From Actinospica durhamensis (lineage in GTDB: Bacteria > Actinomycetota > Actinomycetes > Streptomycetales > Catenulisporaceae): 64,000 nucleotides of DNA. The position numbers were made by a program, and so were the translations under genes. Of this stretch, positions 17,789 to 26,097 are shown in pieces (positions within the stretch are counted from its first letter, which is position 1; every line of letters starts with the position of its first letter). The DNA is taken from assembly GCF_018139695.1 (NCBI RefSeq), contig NZ_JAGSOG010000008.1, forward strand, positions 1-64,000, given 5' to 3'. The notes under the pieces were generated by a model. It was not told where the DNA came from. It ran no database searches and saw only the letters and a list, made by a program, of their open reading frames with translations.

Positions 17789-18345
17789 AAATCCTCCCCA
17801 AACAAGAAAAACAGACTGCGAAGCAAATGTCGCAGAACCGAGAGCCCCGCCGCAGAATCTAGCGCTTCGCACACGAGTTCGTGTACACGGAAATCGCGCC
17901 GGCACCCGGCACCACTGACACCGCCATCACTCGATCGCTCGAGGCTGGAAGTCCTGTATCCGGTCGCCGCCACCAGCTTCGGCCTCCTCATCGCTGCGGC
18001 GGCAATCGGAGGGGAGTGGGCTCGGCTCGGTATCGCGCTCGGCGCGGCAGGTCACGTCGCTACCGCAGGATGATGGTGCCGGGAGTGACGATCAGACTCT
18101 TCTGGGTGTTGCCTGGCCCGGGGTGTCAGCCTGAGCGGCGGCGCGATATCCGGGCGCGGGACCCGAGTTGCGGTGAGGATCCGGGTGGCGGGGAGGAAGA
18201 CGAAACGCCAGACGCAGATGCACGGGCCGTGGTCATCGCGGGCGGGCCATAGCCGCTGAAGACCCGTGACCGGCATGGACGGACTTTCCGCGGCAGCTCC
18301 GGGTGCTCGCGAGCGTCGGAGACGGCCGATTGGACCGAGGTACGG
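17789..18345. other. Gene-poor stretch with the second 26-bp repeat (18261-18286)
   Basis: Bases 18261-18286 repeat 14943-14968 in the same orientation. A short plus-strand frame ending at 18073 ('VAATSFGLLIAAAAIGGEWA') reads like a hydrophobic helix but has no start with a ribosome binding site, so it is at most a gene fragment. The promoter of paralog C should lie just right of 17788, where the DNA is locally A-rich (17800-17830). Confidence 0.4.
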
Positions 18346-19212
18346 CTACGACGGCTGGTCCGCGCCCACCGCTGCGGGCGCGACGGTCCGCCGGGCGGCA
18401 TCGGTGTTCTCTGTCGCCATCGCCATCGCCATCTCCGCCGGCGCGGTCGGCGCCTGGATATCGTTGCGCCGGAGCGCGGTGTAGGTGACCAGCAGGACCA
18501 GTATCGCCGCGGAAGCCGCACTGGTGGGTCCGTCGCCGAAGTTCGCGCCGGTGAGTGAGTGCGGCTTGCTCAGGTAGTCCGCGAACGAGGCGCCGAGCGG
18601 ACGAGTGACCACGTAGGCGAACCAGAAGGCGGCAATCGGGTTCATACCCAGGCGCCAGGCGACGGCCGGGATCAGGATCACCACGCCGAACAGGACGCCG
18701 GAGGACAGGAAGCCGAGGTTCAGTGACCCGGCTGTGAAATCACCCAGGGCGGTGCCCAGTGCGAAGGTCGCGAACACGGTGGCCCAGTAATACCGCTCAC
18801 GCCGACGTGTGGTGATGCTGTGGATCGAGAGCGTGCCTTCGCTGCGATACCAGCGCCAGAAAATGCCGGCCAGAACTATCGCCCAGAGCGCGGTGGTGCC
18901 TCCGTACGGGATGCCCAGCACGATGTGCAGGGTGTCGGAGGCGCCGGTGCCGAACACCGCGACGGCCATGGCCAGGAACCAGTACGCGACCGCGACATAG
19001 CGCCGCGTGCGCAACTGGATCCACAGAGCCACGACGACCAGGAGTACTTCCACGAGCCCGGCGATAGCGATGTTGCCATCGCCGAGGTAGTCCGAGGTCG
19101 CCTCGCCCATGAACGTCGTGACAAGTTTGATCAGCCAGAACAGTGCGGTGATCTCGGGCACCTTGGCGGCGAGGGGCGCGCGGCCGGCGCGGGCGCGGAG
19201 AGCTGGGAGCAC
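18346..19212 (-). CDS. COG4705-type multi-spanning membrane protein
   Basis: 288 residues from a GTG at 19212; the frame is open further upstream, but family similarity starts at 'KVPEITALFWLIKLVTTFMG'. About eight transmembrane segments are visible. The repeated signature 'GEATSDYLGDGN...' in the first helix and 'RPLGASFADYLSKP' in a late helix shows the internal duplication of this family. COG4705 proteins are uncharacterised membrane-anchored proteins, sometimes near metal or acid stress genes, and their substrate is not known. The C-terminal 35 residues are hydrophilic and low complexity. The ribosome binding site is weak. Confidence 0.75.
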   Translation of the reverse strand: MLPALRARAGRAPLAAKVPEITALFWLIKLVTTFMGEATSDYLGDGNIAIAGLVEVLLVVVALWIQLRTRRYVAVAYWFLAMAVAVFGTGASDTLHIVLGIPYGGTTALWAIVLAGIFWRWYRSEGTLSIHSITTRRRERYYWATVFATFALGTALGDFTAGSLNLGFLSSGVLFGVVILIPAVAWRLGMNPIAAFWFAYVVTRPLGASFADYLSKPHSLTGANFGDGPTSAASAAILVLLVTYTALRRNDIQAPTAPAEMAMAMATENTDAARRTVAPAAVGADQPS

Positions 19213-19566
19213 GGTCTTCTCATTCCGGAAGGGGTGGTTCGTAGCCGGCCGGGCGGGGTCGGGCACATGTGGCGGCGGGAGGGAGCGCTTCGCGGTGGCG
19301 CTCTGGCACATCCGATGCCGGCTGGGTCGATGACCAGCCTGGTGTGATCGACGTGATCCGGTGGTATCGCGGTTGCGTACCGAGCGCGGACTGAGGTGCT
19401 CAGGTGCTCGACGCTGGCTGGTGCCCGAGCACCTCCTCAGCGGTGCCGACCGTCGGGAAATGGACCGCGGCGCGGGTCGGGACCGTGCCGTCTTCGACGT
19501 GACTACTGAGCATGACGCGGCTGCATGAGATGAGCGTGATGGAAGTGGAACAGTCCGTGGTCGAGC
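19213..19566. other. Gene-free stretch with a diverged repeat (19287-19450)
   Basis: This contains the second copy of the roughly 165-bp sequence also found at 5704-5868. No coding frame is convincing. It ends at an IS256 transposase relic, which supports a mobile-element origin for the repeat. Confidence 0.4.
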
Positions 19567-19593
19567 ATGGCTTCGAGGGGAGCCGGCGGGCTC

Positions 19594-19860
19594 GGCGCCC
19601 TGGACCAGCAGTTGGTCGACCAGCTGATCGGGCAGGCCAAGGACCGCGGGGTGAAGTCGGCCGGTGAGGGCGGGCTGCTGCAGGCGTTGGCGAAGCGGCT
19701 GTTGGAGCCGGCCCTCGACGGGGAGATCACCGATCACCTCGGCTACGTGAAGCACGACACCGCCTGCGCCGAGGTCTCCAAGCAGACCATCTCCGCGGAT
19801 CGTCGAGTTCAACGCGTTCGACATCACCTTCGACGGACGCCTGTCCGCCGGACGCACGTA
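19594..19860 (+). pseudogene. IS256-family transposase relic
   Basis: The frame encodes 'LDQQLVDQLIGQAKDRGV', 'GEGGLLQALAKRLLEPALDG' and 'EITDHLGYVKHD', the conserved N-terminus of IS256 transposases. It then jumps to 'EVSKQTIS', a motif normally about 60 residues later, so an internal deletion has occurred. Near 19800 the similarity ends and a different frame with 'FNAFDITFDGRLSAGRT' appears, perhaps from another element. The catalytic DDE region is absent. No start codon with a ribosome binding site is needed, as the relic cannot be functional. Confidence 0.75.
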
Positions 19861-19969
19861 GAACCCTTCACAACCCGGTTACGCCGATCACCGGGCAGAC
19901 CCGTCGTGCCGGGTGAAGTCGTCGCCGGCTCCGATGAGCGGGAACGAGGCGGCCAGTTGCCGGCCGGGA

Positions 19970-20659
19970 TCAGCCGCCGCCTACAAGCCCCGCCTGATAC
20001 GCCAGGACCACGGCTTGGACGCGGTCGCGCAGGTCGAGTTTGGTCAGGATGCGCGAGACGTAGGTCTTGACGGTCTCGGGGCTGAGCACGAGTTCGGCGG
20101 CGATTTCGGCGTTGGACAGCCCCTTGCTGATGAGCAGGAGCACTTCGTGCTCGCGGGGGGTGAGGAGTTTGAGTCGTTCGTGTTCGGGCGAGGACGGCGT
20201 GGCGGTGGGGCGTATGCGTTCGGCGAAGCGGCCGATCAGGGTGCGGGTCACGGCGGGGGCGAGCAGGGACTCGCCGCGCGCGACCGTGCGTACGGCGTTG
20301 ATCAGTTCGGGTGGTGGGGCGTCCTTGAGGATGAAGCCGCTCGCGCCGGCCCGCAGGGCGTCGTAGACGTACTCGTCGACGTTGAAGGTCGTGACGATGA
20401 GGATCTTCGCGGGACTGGGGGAATCGGGGCCGGCCAGATGACGGGTGGCCTCGATGCCGTCGAGCAGCGGCATCCGGATGTCCATGACGACGACGTCCGG
20501 CTTCAGTTCCTCCGCGCGCAGGATGCCGGCTCGGCCGTCCGCGGCCTGCCCGACGACGTCCATGTCGGGTTGGGCCGAGAAGATCGTGACGAATCCGGCG
20601 CGCACGAGGGCCTGGTCTTCGCACACCAGGACCCTGATGGGCGAGGGCTGCATGCTCAT
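19970..20659 (-). CDS. NarL/FixJ-family response regulator
   Basis: 229 residues. The receiver domain (about 8-125) has the acidic pair in 'VLVCEDQ', the phospho-acceptor Asp in 'DVVVMDIRMP', the Thr switch 'IVTTFN' and the Lys in 'FILKDAP'. A LuxR-type helix-turn-helix follows ('LTPREHEVLLLISKGLSNAE', then 'SPETVKTYVSRIL'). Its start overlaps the stop of the upstream sensor kinase by ATGA (20656-20659), so the two form one operon and a cognate pair. Targets cannot be read from the sequence. Confidence 0.95.
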   Translation of the reverse strand: MSMQPSPIRVLVCEDQALVRAGFVTIFSAQPDMDVVGQAADGRAGILRAEELKPDVVVMDIRMPLLDGIEATRHLAGPDSPSPAKILIVTTFNVDEYVYDALRAGASGFILKDAPPPELINAVRTVARGESLLAPAVTRTLIGRFAERIRPTATPSSPEHERLKLLTPREHEVLLLISKGLSNAEIAAELVLSPETVKTYVSRILTKLDLRDRVQAVVLAYQAGLVGGG

Positions 20660-22002
20660 ACGGTATCTCCTGCCGGTATGCGCGCGTGCACGCGGAATCC
20701 GCCGTTTTCCAGGGCCCCGGCCGTGAACTGCCCGCCGAGCATCTCCACCCGTTCGCGCAGGCCGGTCAGGCCGCGGCCCCCGGAGACGTGCACGCCGCCG
20801 TGCTGGAGGACAGGCGAGCCGGCCCCGCGCTCGATCGTCCCGGCCGTGGTGACCTCGACGTCCGTGAAGGCGGGGGTGTGCGAGAGCCGTACCAGGGTGC
20901 GTCGACCCGCGGCGTACTTCATCGCGTTCGTCAGGGACTCCTGCACGACGCGGTAGGCGGTGAGCTGGAGGCTCGTGGCCATGGGTGTTCGCTCTCCGTC
21001 CTCGACCAGCTCGGTCGGCTGGCCGGCTGCCCGCGCCTGTTCCACCAGAGCGGGTACCCGGCCCGGCATCGGTTCCCGGGAGGCCGATTCGCCACTCGCC
21101 TCCAGCACGTTGAGCAGGAATCGGAGCTCGGCCATGGCGCGCCGTCCGGTGGCGTTGATGGCGTCGAGGGCTTCGCCGACCTGGTCGGGTGACGCGGTGA
21201 GGTACTGCGCCGCGCCGGCCTGCACCACCATCGCGGTGACATGGTGGGTCACCACGTCGTGCAACTCGCGTGCCATACGGCTGCGTTCCGCGGCGATGGC
21301 CGCCTGCGCGCTGTGCCGTCGGCGCTCGGCCTCATGCGCCCGGTGCCCGCGAAACGCGGCGCCCACACCCCACATCGCCGCCAGAGCGATGCCGAAGACC
21401 ACGAAGTCGCTCCATACGTCGGGCGAGCCGATTGCGTACAGGGTGATGCTCAAGACCACGTATCCGCCCATGCCAGCCAACGCCACCGCGCGCCGGTGGC
21501 GTAGCTGGTGGGCACCGGCGGAGTACAGCGCGATGTAGAGCCCCAGGCTGGCGAAGGTCGGCGGGTATCCGAGGGATTCATAGACGGCGAAAGAGATTCC
21601 CACCATGGCCAGGCACACCGCCGGCCACCGGGTGCGCGCCGCGAGCGGAAGCGACTGCCCCACGGCCAGCAGCACGCTCGCGGCGCAGCCGGCGCGAGCG
21701 GGAAGGTCGCCGAACTGCGCTCCGATCCGGGACAGCGGCTGCGCGAAGGAGAGCAGCGTGAACACGAGCGCGAACTCGCGGTCTCTGATCGCTGCCGGGC
21801 GTGATCCCCACCAACGAGACAGCGGGCGCAGCCGGTCGGCCGCGGCGGACCACGGGCGCATACGTGTGAGAAATCTGATGTCGCGTATGGAACGGCTGAT
21901 ATCCGTCCCTGCCTTCTTGCTTTCCGACGGCCGATCACCGGAGGGCTCCGCCAGTACGCGGGAGGCGGGGCGCGATGCCCCGTCGGATGGATCCTGTTGC
22001 AT
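20656..22002 (-). CDS. Sensor histidine kinase (HisKA_3/HATPase)
   Basis: About 448 residues if started at the ATG at 22002; the frame is open further upstream and an internal ATG ('MRPWSAAADRL') is an alternative. Four to five hydrophobic segments ('LVFTLLSFA', 'ASVLLAVGQSLPLA', 'VCLAMVGISFAVY', 'ASLGLYIALYSAG', 'YVVLSITLYAI') form the membrane sensor. The dimerisation helix has 'MARELHDVVTHHVTAMVVQA', with the phospho-His in RELHD near residue 245. The ATPase domain has 'YRVVQESLTNAMKYA' (N box) and 'GGRGLTGLRERV' (G box). It is translationally coupled to the response regulator. The input signal is unknown. Confidence 0.92.
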   Translation of the reverse strand: MQQDPSDGASRPASRVLAEPSGDRPSESKKAGTDISRSIRDIRFLTRMRPWSAAADRLRPLSRWWGSRPAAIRDREFALVFTLLSFAQPLSRIGAQFGDLPARAGCAASVLLAVGQSLPLAARTRWPAVCLAMVGISFAVYESLGYPPTFASLGLYIALYSAGAHQLRHRRAVALAGMGGYVVLSITLYAIGSPDVWSDFVVFGIALAAMWGVGAAFRGHRAHEAERRRHSAQAAIAAERSRMARELHDVVTHHVTAMVVQAGAAQYLTASPDQVGEALDAINATGRRAMAELRFLLNVLEASGESASREPMPGRVPALVEQARAAGQPTELVEDGERTPMATSLQLTAYRVVQESLTNAMKYAAGRRTLVRLSHTPAFTDVEVTTAGTIERGAGSPVLQHGGVHVSGGRGLTGLRERVEMLGGQFTAGALENGGFRVHARIPAGDTV

Positions 22003-22274
22003 CGTCACCACGTTCCGGTCGTTGCGGCAGTCGGTCCGGCCAAGCGAGGCGTCGCGCCATTCCACGAGGTCGGACGCCTCGCACGTGACCGTAGCGCCCG
22101 CCGGGCAGCGCCGGCATCCCCCGGGGGAGAGCAGTCGGGTAGCTCGCTCGGGGGACCCGCGGTGGTGGCAGGTGCCCACCGGGAGGTGATTACTCGCGGT
22201 GGTCGCGGCTTCTAACTTTGCATCAACGGAAGCCAGGAAGCGCTCAGTGTGAGCGGGACTTTGAGGAGCGAGCG

Positions 22275-23207
22275 ATGTCGTCCACCCAGCAGCAGTCTGC
22301 GACCCTGCAGAGCGCACGTGATGCGGACCGGATCGGATCGAACGGGGACAGCGGCAGCCGCGCCCCGCGCTGGGCAGGCTCGGCGTGGGTGCGACTGCCG
22401 GTGCTGTTCGTACTGATGCTGGCCGTGGACGCGATCGCCAGCGGGATCAACAGCGCCGCCGACGGGACACCGCTGACCGCCCTGATCGCCGGGGTGGCCA
22501 CCGGCGGGCTCGCGCTGGTCGCCTACGTCAGGCTGGTGCGATATCTGGAGGGGCGCAGGACACTGGAGCTGGCACCCGAGCGGGCCCGGCGGGAGCTGGG
22601 TCGGGGCATCGGGTTCGGCGTGGGGCTGTTCGCCGTGACGATCGCCCTGGTCGCGCTGAGCGGGAGCTATCACGTGCACGGATGGGGCTCGTTCGGCGGA
22701 GCGCTGACCTCGCTGGGTCTGATGAGCAGCGCGGCGGTCACCGAGGAGTTGGCCTTCCGCGGCGCGCTGTTCCGGATCCTGGAGGAGAAGGCCGGAACCT
22801 GGGGGGCCCTGGTCGCCTCCGGGCTCGTCTTCGGCGGCTTGCATCTGATCAACCCGAACGCGACGGTCTGGGGCGCGCTGGCCATCGCCATCGAAGCCGG
22901 GCTGATGTTCGGCGCGATCTACGCCGCGACCCGCTCGCTGTGGCTGGCCATCGGCCTGCACCTGGGCTGGAACGTGGCCGAGGAGGGCATCTTCGGTACC
23001 GCGGTCTCCGGCTCCGACAGCCACACCGGCGGCCTGCTGCACGCCTCCGTCAGCGGTCCGCAGATACTGAGCGGCGGTAGCTTCGGCCCCGAGGCCAGCA
23101 TCTTCGCGATCGCCGTGTGCGCCGTGCCGACCGTGCTCTTCCTGCTGTTGGCCAAGCGCCGCAACCGGATCCACACCCGCGCCGCACTCGCGGCGGCAGC
23201 CCGCTGA
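22275..23207 (+). CDS. CPBP-family intramembrane metalloprotease
   Basis: 310 residues from the ATG at 22275, preceded by GAGGAG. Eight or so membrane segments. The CPBP (Abi, CAAX-protease-like) motifs are present in order: 'TEELAFRGALFRIL' (EExxxR), 'VFGGLHLINP' (FxxxH) and 'LHLGWNVAEEG' (HxxxN). Such proteases cleave within the membrane. In bacteria they serve in processing, immunity or stress roles, and no substrate is evident here. It is divergent from the sensor-kinase operon and ends at a strong terminator. Confidence 0.9.
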   Translation: MSSTQQQSATLQSARDADRIGSNGDSGSRAPRWAGSAWVRLPVLFVLMLAVDAIASGINSAADGTPLTALIAGVATGGLALVAYVRLVRYLEGRRTLELAPERARRELGRGIGFGVGLFAVTIALVALSGSYHVHGWGSFGGALTSLGLMSSAAVTEELAFRGALFRILEEKAGTWGALVASGLVFGGLHLINPNATVWGALAIAIEAGLMFGAIYAATRSLWLAIGLHLGWNVAEEGIFGTAVSGSDSHTGGLLHASVSGPQILSGGSFGPEASIFAIAVCAVPTVLFLLLAKRRNRIHTRAALAAAAR

Positions 23208-23225
23208 CACGAACACGCCACCGGC

Positions 23226-23263
23226 GTTCCGGGGTGGGCGGCTGCGGCTGCCCACCCCGGAAC
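23226..23263. terminator. Bidirectional terminator between convergent genes
   Basis: GTTCCGGGGTGGGC (23226-23239) and its exact complement at 23250-23263 form a 14-bp stem with a 10-base loop. It lies 18 bases after the CPBP gene and 47 bases after the convergent dehydrogenase, and can serve both. Confidence 0.85.
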
Positions 23264-23309
23264 ACCGCGTGATCGACTTCAGCCCCGCGCGGTGAACTCG
23301 CACGGTGAA

Positions 23310-24221
23310 TCAGGACAGTTGCTTGAGCAAGGTGCGGGTCTCGGTGACGAGGCGGTCCTGGAACGCGGGGTCTTGGACCTGCGTGGAGCCATGCATGGGG
23401 TGGCCCTTCTCGTCGTGGTAGACGCCGGTGCCGCCGGAAGGGTCGGTGAGCACCTGGGCGATCATGCGGGCGGCACGCTTGGGTGTGCTGCCGCCGGGCA
23501 TGAGCGGGGCGAGCGGGCTCAGGACGTAGGTGGCCAGCAGTTTCAGGAGGGGGTTGGCGTCTCGACTCAGGCCGGTGCCGGGGTTGAAGCCGGGTTCGAC
23601 GGCGTTGAACCGCAGGCGCGGAGTTTCCCGGGCGAAGGCCAGGACGGTGGCCAGGTTGGCCTGCTTGGAGGTGGCATAGGCGTCGTAGCCGGGCTTGGCC
23701 GAGCCACCCGGCGCCCAGCGGCCGTGCAGGCTGTCCTCGGCGGAGAGGTAGCGGGCACCGCGGAAGCCGGCCATGACGGCGGGCTTGCGCTCGGGGTCTT
23801 CGACGGCCGAGCAGGTGAAGACGATGTTGGCACCCTCGGGCAGGTGCGGGATCAGGGCCTGGGTGAAGGCGAACGGGCCCAGGTGGTTGGTGGTGAACGC
23901 CAGGTCCCATCCCTGGGACGTGGTTCTGGCCGCGGTGGGCATGATGCCGGCGTTGTTGAGCAGCCCGGCGATCGGCAGGCCGAGGGCGGCGATCTGTTCT
24001 GCGGCGCGCCGCACGCTCGCGAGGTCGGCGAAGTCGCACACGACGCAGACGGCGTGGCCGCCGGGCCGGGCGTTGATCTCCTTCTCGACGTCCTCGAGTT
24101 TGGCGGGGCTGCGGCCCACCAGGATGAGTGTGCCGTGCCGGGCGAGTTCGAGCGCGGTGCGGTGGCCGATGCCGGAGGTGGGCCCGGTGATGATCCACGC
24201 CTTGCGGGTCTGGGTGGTCAT
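23310..24221 (-). CDS. Short-chain dehydrogenase/reductase (retinol-dehydrogenase-like)
   Basis: 303 residues. 'IITGPTSGIGHRTALELARHG' is the cofactor loop (TGxxxGIG), 'VGRSPAKLEDVEKEI' suggests NADP(H) through the Arg after beta-2, 'LLNNAGIM' is the NNAG motif, 'TCSAVEDP' carries the catalytic Ser, and 'YDAYATSKQANL' has the YxxxK pair. The longer C-terminal half matches the WWOX/retinol-dehydrogenase-like branch. It lies 39 bases downstream of a TetR gene on the same strand and is a likely target of that regulator. Confidence 0.9.
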   Translation of the reverse strand: MTTQTRKAWIITGPTSGIGHRTALELARHGTLILVGRSPAKLEDVEKEINARPGGHAVCVVCDFADLASVRRAAEQIAALGLPIAGLLNNAGIMPTAARTTSQGWDLAFTTNHLGPFAFTQALIPHLPEGANIVFTCSAVEDPERKPAVMAGFRGARYLSAEDSLHGRWAPGGSAKPGYDAYATSKQANLATVLAFARETPRLRFNAVEPGFNPGTGLSRDANPLLKLLATYVLSPLAPLMPGGSTPKRAARMIAQVLTDPSGGTGVYHDEKGHPMHGSTQVQDPAFQDRLVTETRTLLKQLS

Positions 24222-24260
24222 GACGTTCAGTCCTCACGTGGTGGCGGTCGTGGCCGCGGA

Positions 24261-24854
24261 TCAGGTGTCGGTCGGTGGGATGGCGCCGGCCAGAACGCGC
24301 CACAGGGCTTCGAAGGCGGTGTCGGCGTTGGCGGCCGCGTGCTCGGGGTCGCGGATCATCTCGTCGATCGCGGCCTCGGCCAGAGCGTTGGCCAAGGTCA
24401 GGACGAAGCCGAGCGCCGCGTCCTGGACCGGGCCGCCGACGCGGGCGCGCTCGAGCAGGTCCGCGATCGAGGCTGAGGCCGCTGCCACCTGCTGGTGGCT
24501 TTCGGCGGTGATCTCGTCGGCGACCTGGAGTTGGGCCAGGACGCGTCGCTTGGCGGGGTTGTCGGTCGCCCAGCGCGCCCAGTGCCGCCACATGTGGCGG
24601 ACCTGCTCGCGCGCGGTGGCGTGTGGGGGGAGGTCGGCGGTCGCGGCTTGCGCCATTTCGCTCTTCAGCTCGACGTACAGCTCGTTGAGCAGCTGTGTCT
24701 TGGTGTCGAAGTAGGTGAACAGCGAGCCGTTGGAGACGCCGGCCCCCTTTGCGATGACCGCTGTCGACGCCGCACCGATGCCTTGGGAGGCGATGACGTG
24801 TGTCGCTGCGGACAGGATCGCGAGGCGGCGAACCTCGTTGCGTGGTCTGGCCAT
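24261..24854 (-). CDS. TetR-family transcriptional regulator
   Basis: 197 residues. The N-terminal helix-turn-helix is clear: 'RLAILSAATHVIASQGIG', 'STAVIAKGAGVSNGSLFTYF', 'DTKTQLLNELY'. The C-terminal ligand domain is alpha-helical and has 'HMWRHWARWATDNPAKRRVL', a pattern common in TetR proteins next to dehydrogenases. It is followed by an SDR gene and preceded by an oxidoreductase pseudogene on the same strand, so it probably controlled a detoxification set. Confidence 0.92.
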   Translation of the reverse strand: MARPRNEVRRLAILSAATHVIASQGIGAASTAVIAKGAGVSNGSLFTYFDTKTQLLNELYVELKSEMAQAATADLPPHATAREQVRHMWRHWARWATDNPAKRRVLAQLQVADEITAESHQQVAAASASIADLLERARVGGPVQDAALGFVLTLANALAEAAIDEMIRDPEHAAANADTAFEALWRVLAGAIPPTDT

Positions 24855-25002
24855 GCCCTCAGCCTATAAGAGAGTGTCCAGTCGCTCAACTTATCCGGCG
24901 GGGGCGTGTCCGTCGGCTGACCGGGGGCTCTGCCCGGCGAACGCGGCCCCGGTCGCGGATCCCGTCATGCACGGTGCTCCTGCGAACTGCTTGCGGGCAC
25001 GG

Positions 25003-25970
25003 TCAGTCGGCCACGGTGAGGACGATCTTGCCGCGGGTACGGCCGGCCTCGACGCGGGCGTGGGCCGCGCCGGCCTGCTCCAGCGGGAAGGTCTCCTCCA
25101 CCTCGACGGTGACCTTCCCGGCGTCGATCAGGCCTGCGATCGTCGCCAACGCCGCGCCGTCCGGCTCCACCAGGTACGGGGTGACGCGCACACCGGCCGC
25201 CTCGGCGGCGTGGGCCAGTTCCGGGGAGACACCGGCCGGAACGGCGACCAGCAGGCCGCCACGACGCAGCGTCTTGAGCGAACGCGTGCCGGTCCGGTCA
25301 TGGGCGTCGCCGACCAGGTCGATGACGACATCGACTCCTGAGACGGCGTCCTCGAAGCGGGTGGTGGTGTAGTCGATGGTCTCGTCGGCGCCGAGTTCCT
25401 TGAGCCAGGCGTGGCGCGCGGCGCCGGCGGTGGCGATCACGTGGGCGCCGAGGTGCCGGGCGAACTGGACCGTGAAGTGGCCCACCCCGCCGGCGGCGGC
25501 CGTGATCAGGACCCGCTGCCCGGCCCGCACGTGGGCGGTGTCGACCAGGGTCTGCCACGCGGTCAGCGCGGCCAGCGGCACGGCGCCCGCGTGAACGTGG
25601 TCGAGGGTGGCCGGCTTGCGGGCGAACTGCGGGCCGGTGCGGTCACGTACTCGGCGTAGGCGTTCGCGGCGCGCGGGAACCACGGCATCCCGTACACCTC
25701 GTCGCAGACCTTCAGCGTGGTCACGCCGAAGCCGACCTCCTCCACCACGCCTGACACGTCCCAGCCGACGGTGAACGGCGGCTCGCCCAGCACCCCGGCC
25801 ATCCCGGTGCCACCACGTGTCTTGCAGTCCACCGGGTTGATCCCGGCCGCGTGCACCCGCACCAGCACCTCGGTCGGCAGCGGCACCGGGCGCGCGACCT
25901 CCTCGACGGTCAGCACCTCCGATCCGCCGAACCGCCTGACCGTGACAGCCCTCATGGTGTGCTCGTTCAT
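25003..25970 (-). pseudogene. NADP-dependent quinone oxidoreductase-like gene with a frameshift
   Basis: From the ATG at 25970 (AGGA six bases upstream) the frame encodes a zinc-free alcohol dehydrogenase N-terminus: 'MRAVTVRRFGGSEVLTVEEV', 'VHAAGINPVDCKTRGG', 'VGWDVSGVVEEVG', 'NAYAEYVTAPAR'. Near 25626-25630 the family sequence moves to another frame and continues with 'FARKPATLDHVHAGAVPLAA', the NADP site 'ITAAAGGVGHFTVQFARHLG' and the end at 25003. Loss of one base, probably a C where CGC CAG TTC is expected, explains it. Both halves otherwise look intact, so this is either a recent mutation or a sequencing error. Confidence 0.8.
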
Positions 25971-25999
25971 GTTTTCCTCGCTCACGTCCGTATCGCTTC

Positions 26000-26032
26000 T
26001 TCTTCCACCGGGATCACGTCCCGGTGGAAGAA
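26000..26032. promoter_or_regulatory. Perfect 14-bp inverted repeat, operator candidate
   Basis: TTCTTCCACCGGGA (26000-26013) and TCCCGGTGGAAGAA (26019-26032) are exact inverted repeats around a 5-base centre TCACG. The site sits in the 127-bp space between the divergent oxidoreductase (25970) and GlxA/AraC regulator (26098). Such symmetric sites between a regulator and its divergent target are often operators. A terminator is unlikely because both flanking genes start here. Confidence 0.55.
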
Positions 26033-26097
26033 ACAGTGGCGTTTGCCGGCGACGGTGGGTGAGTGGCCGGATAGCCATCTGTCGTACTATTCAGGCC

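Noticed and set aside
17930-18073. Short hydrophobic frame ending at 18073
   Set aside because: Could encode a membrane helix but lacks a supported start and any recognisable family; too weak to call a gene.
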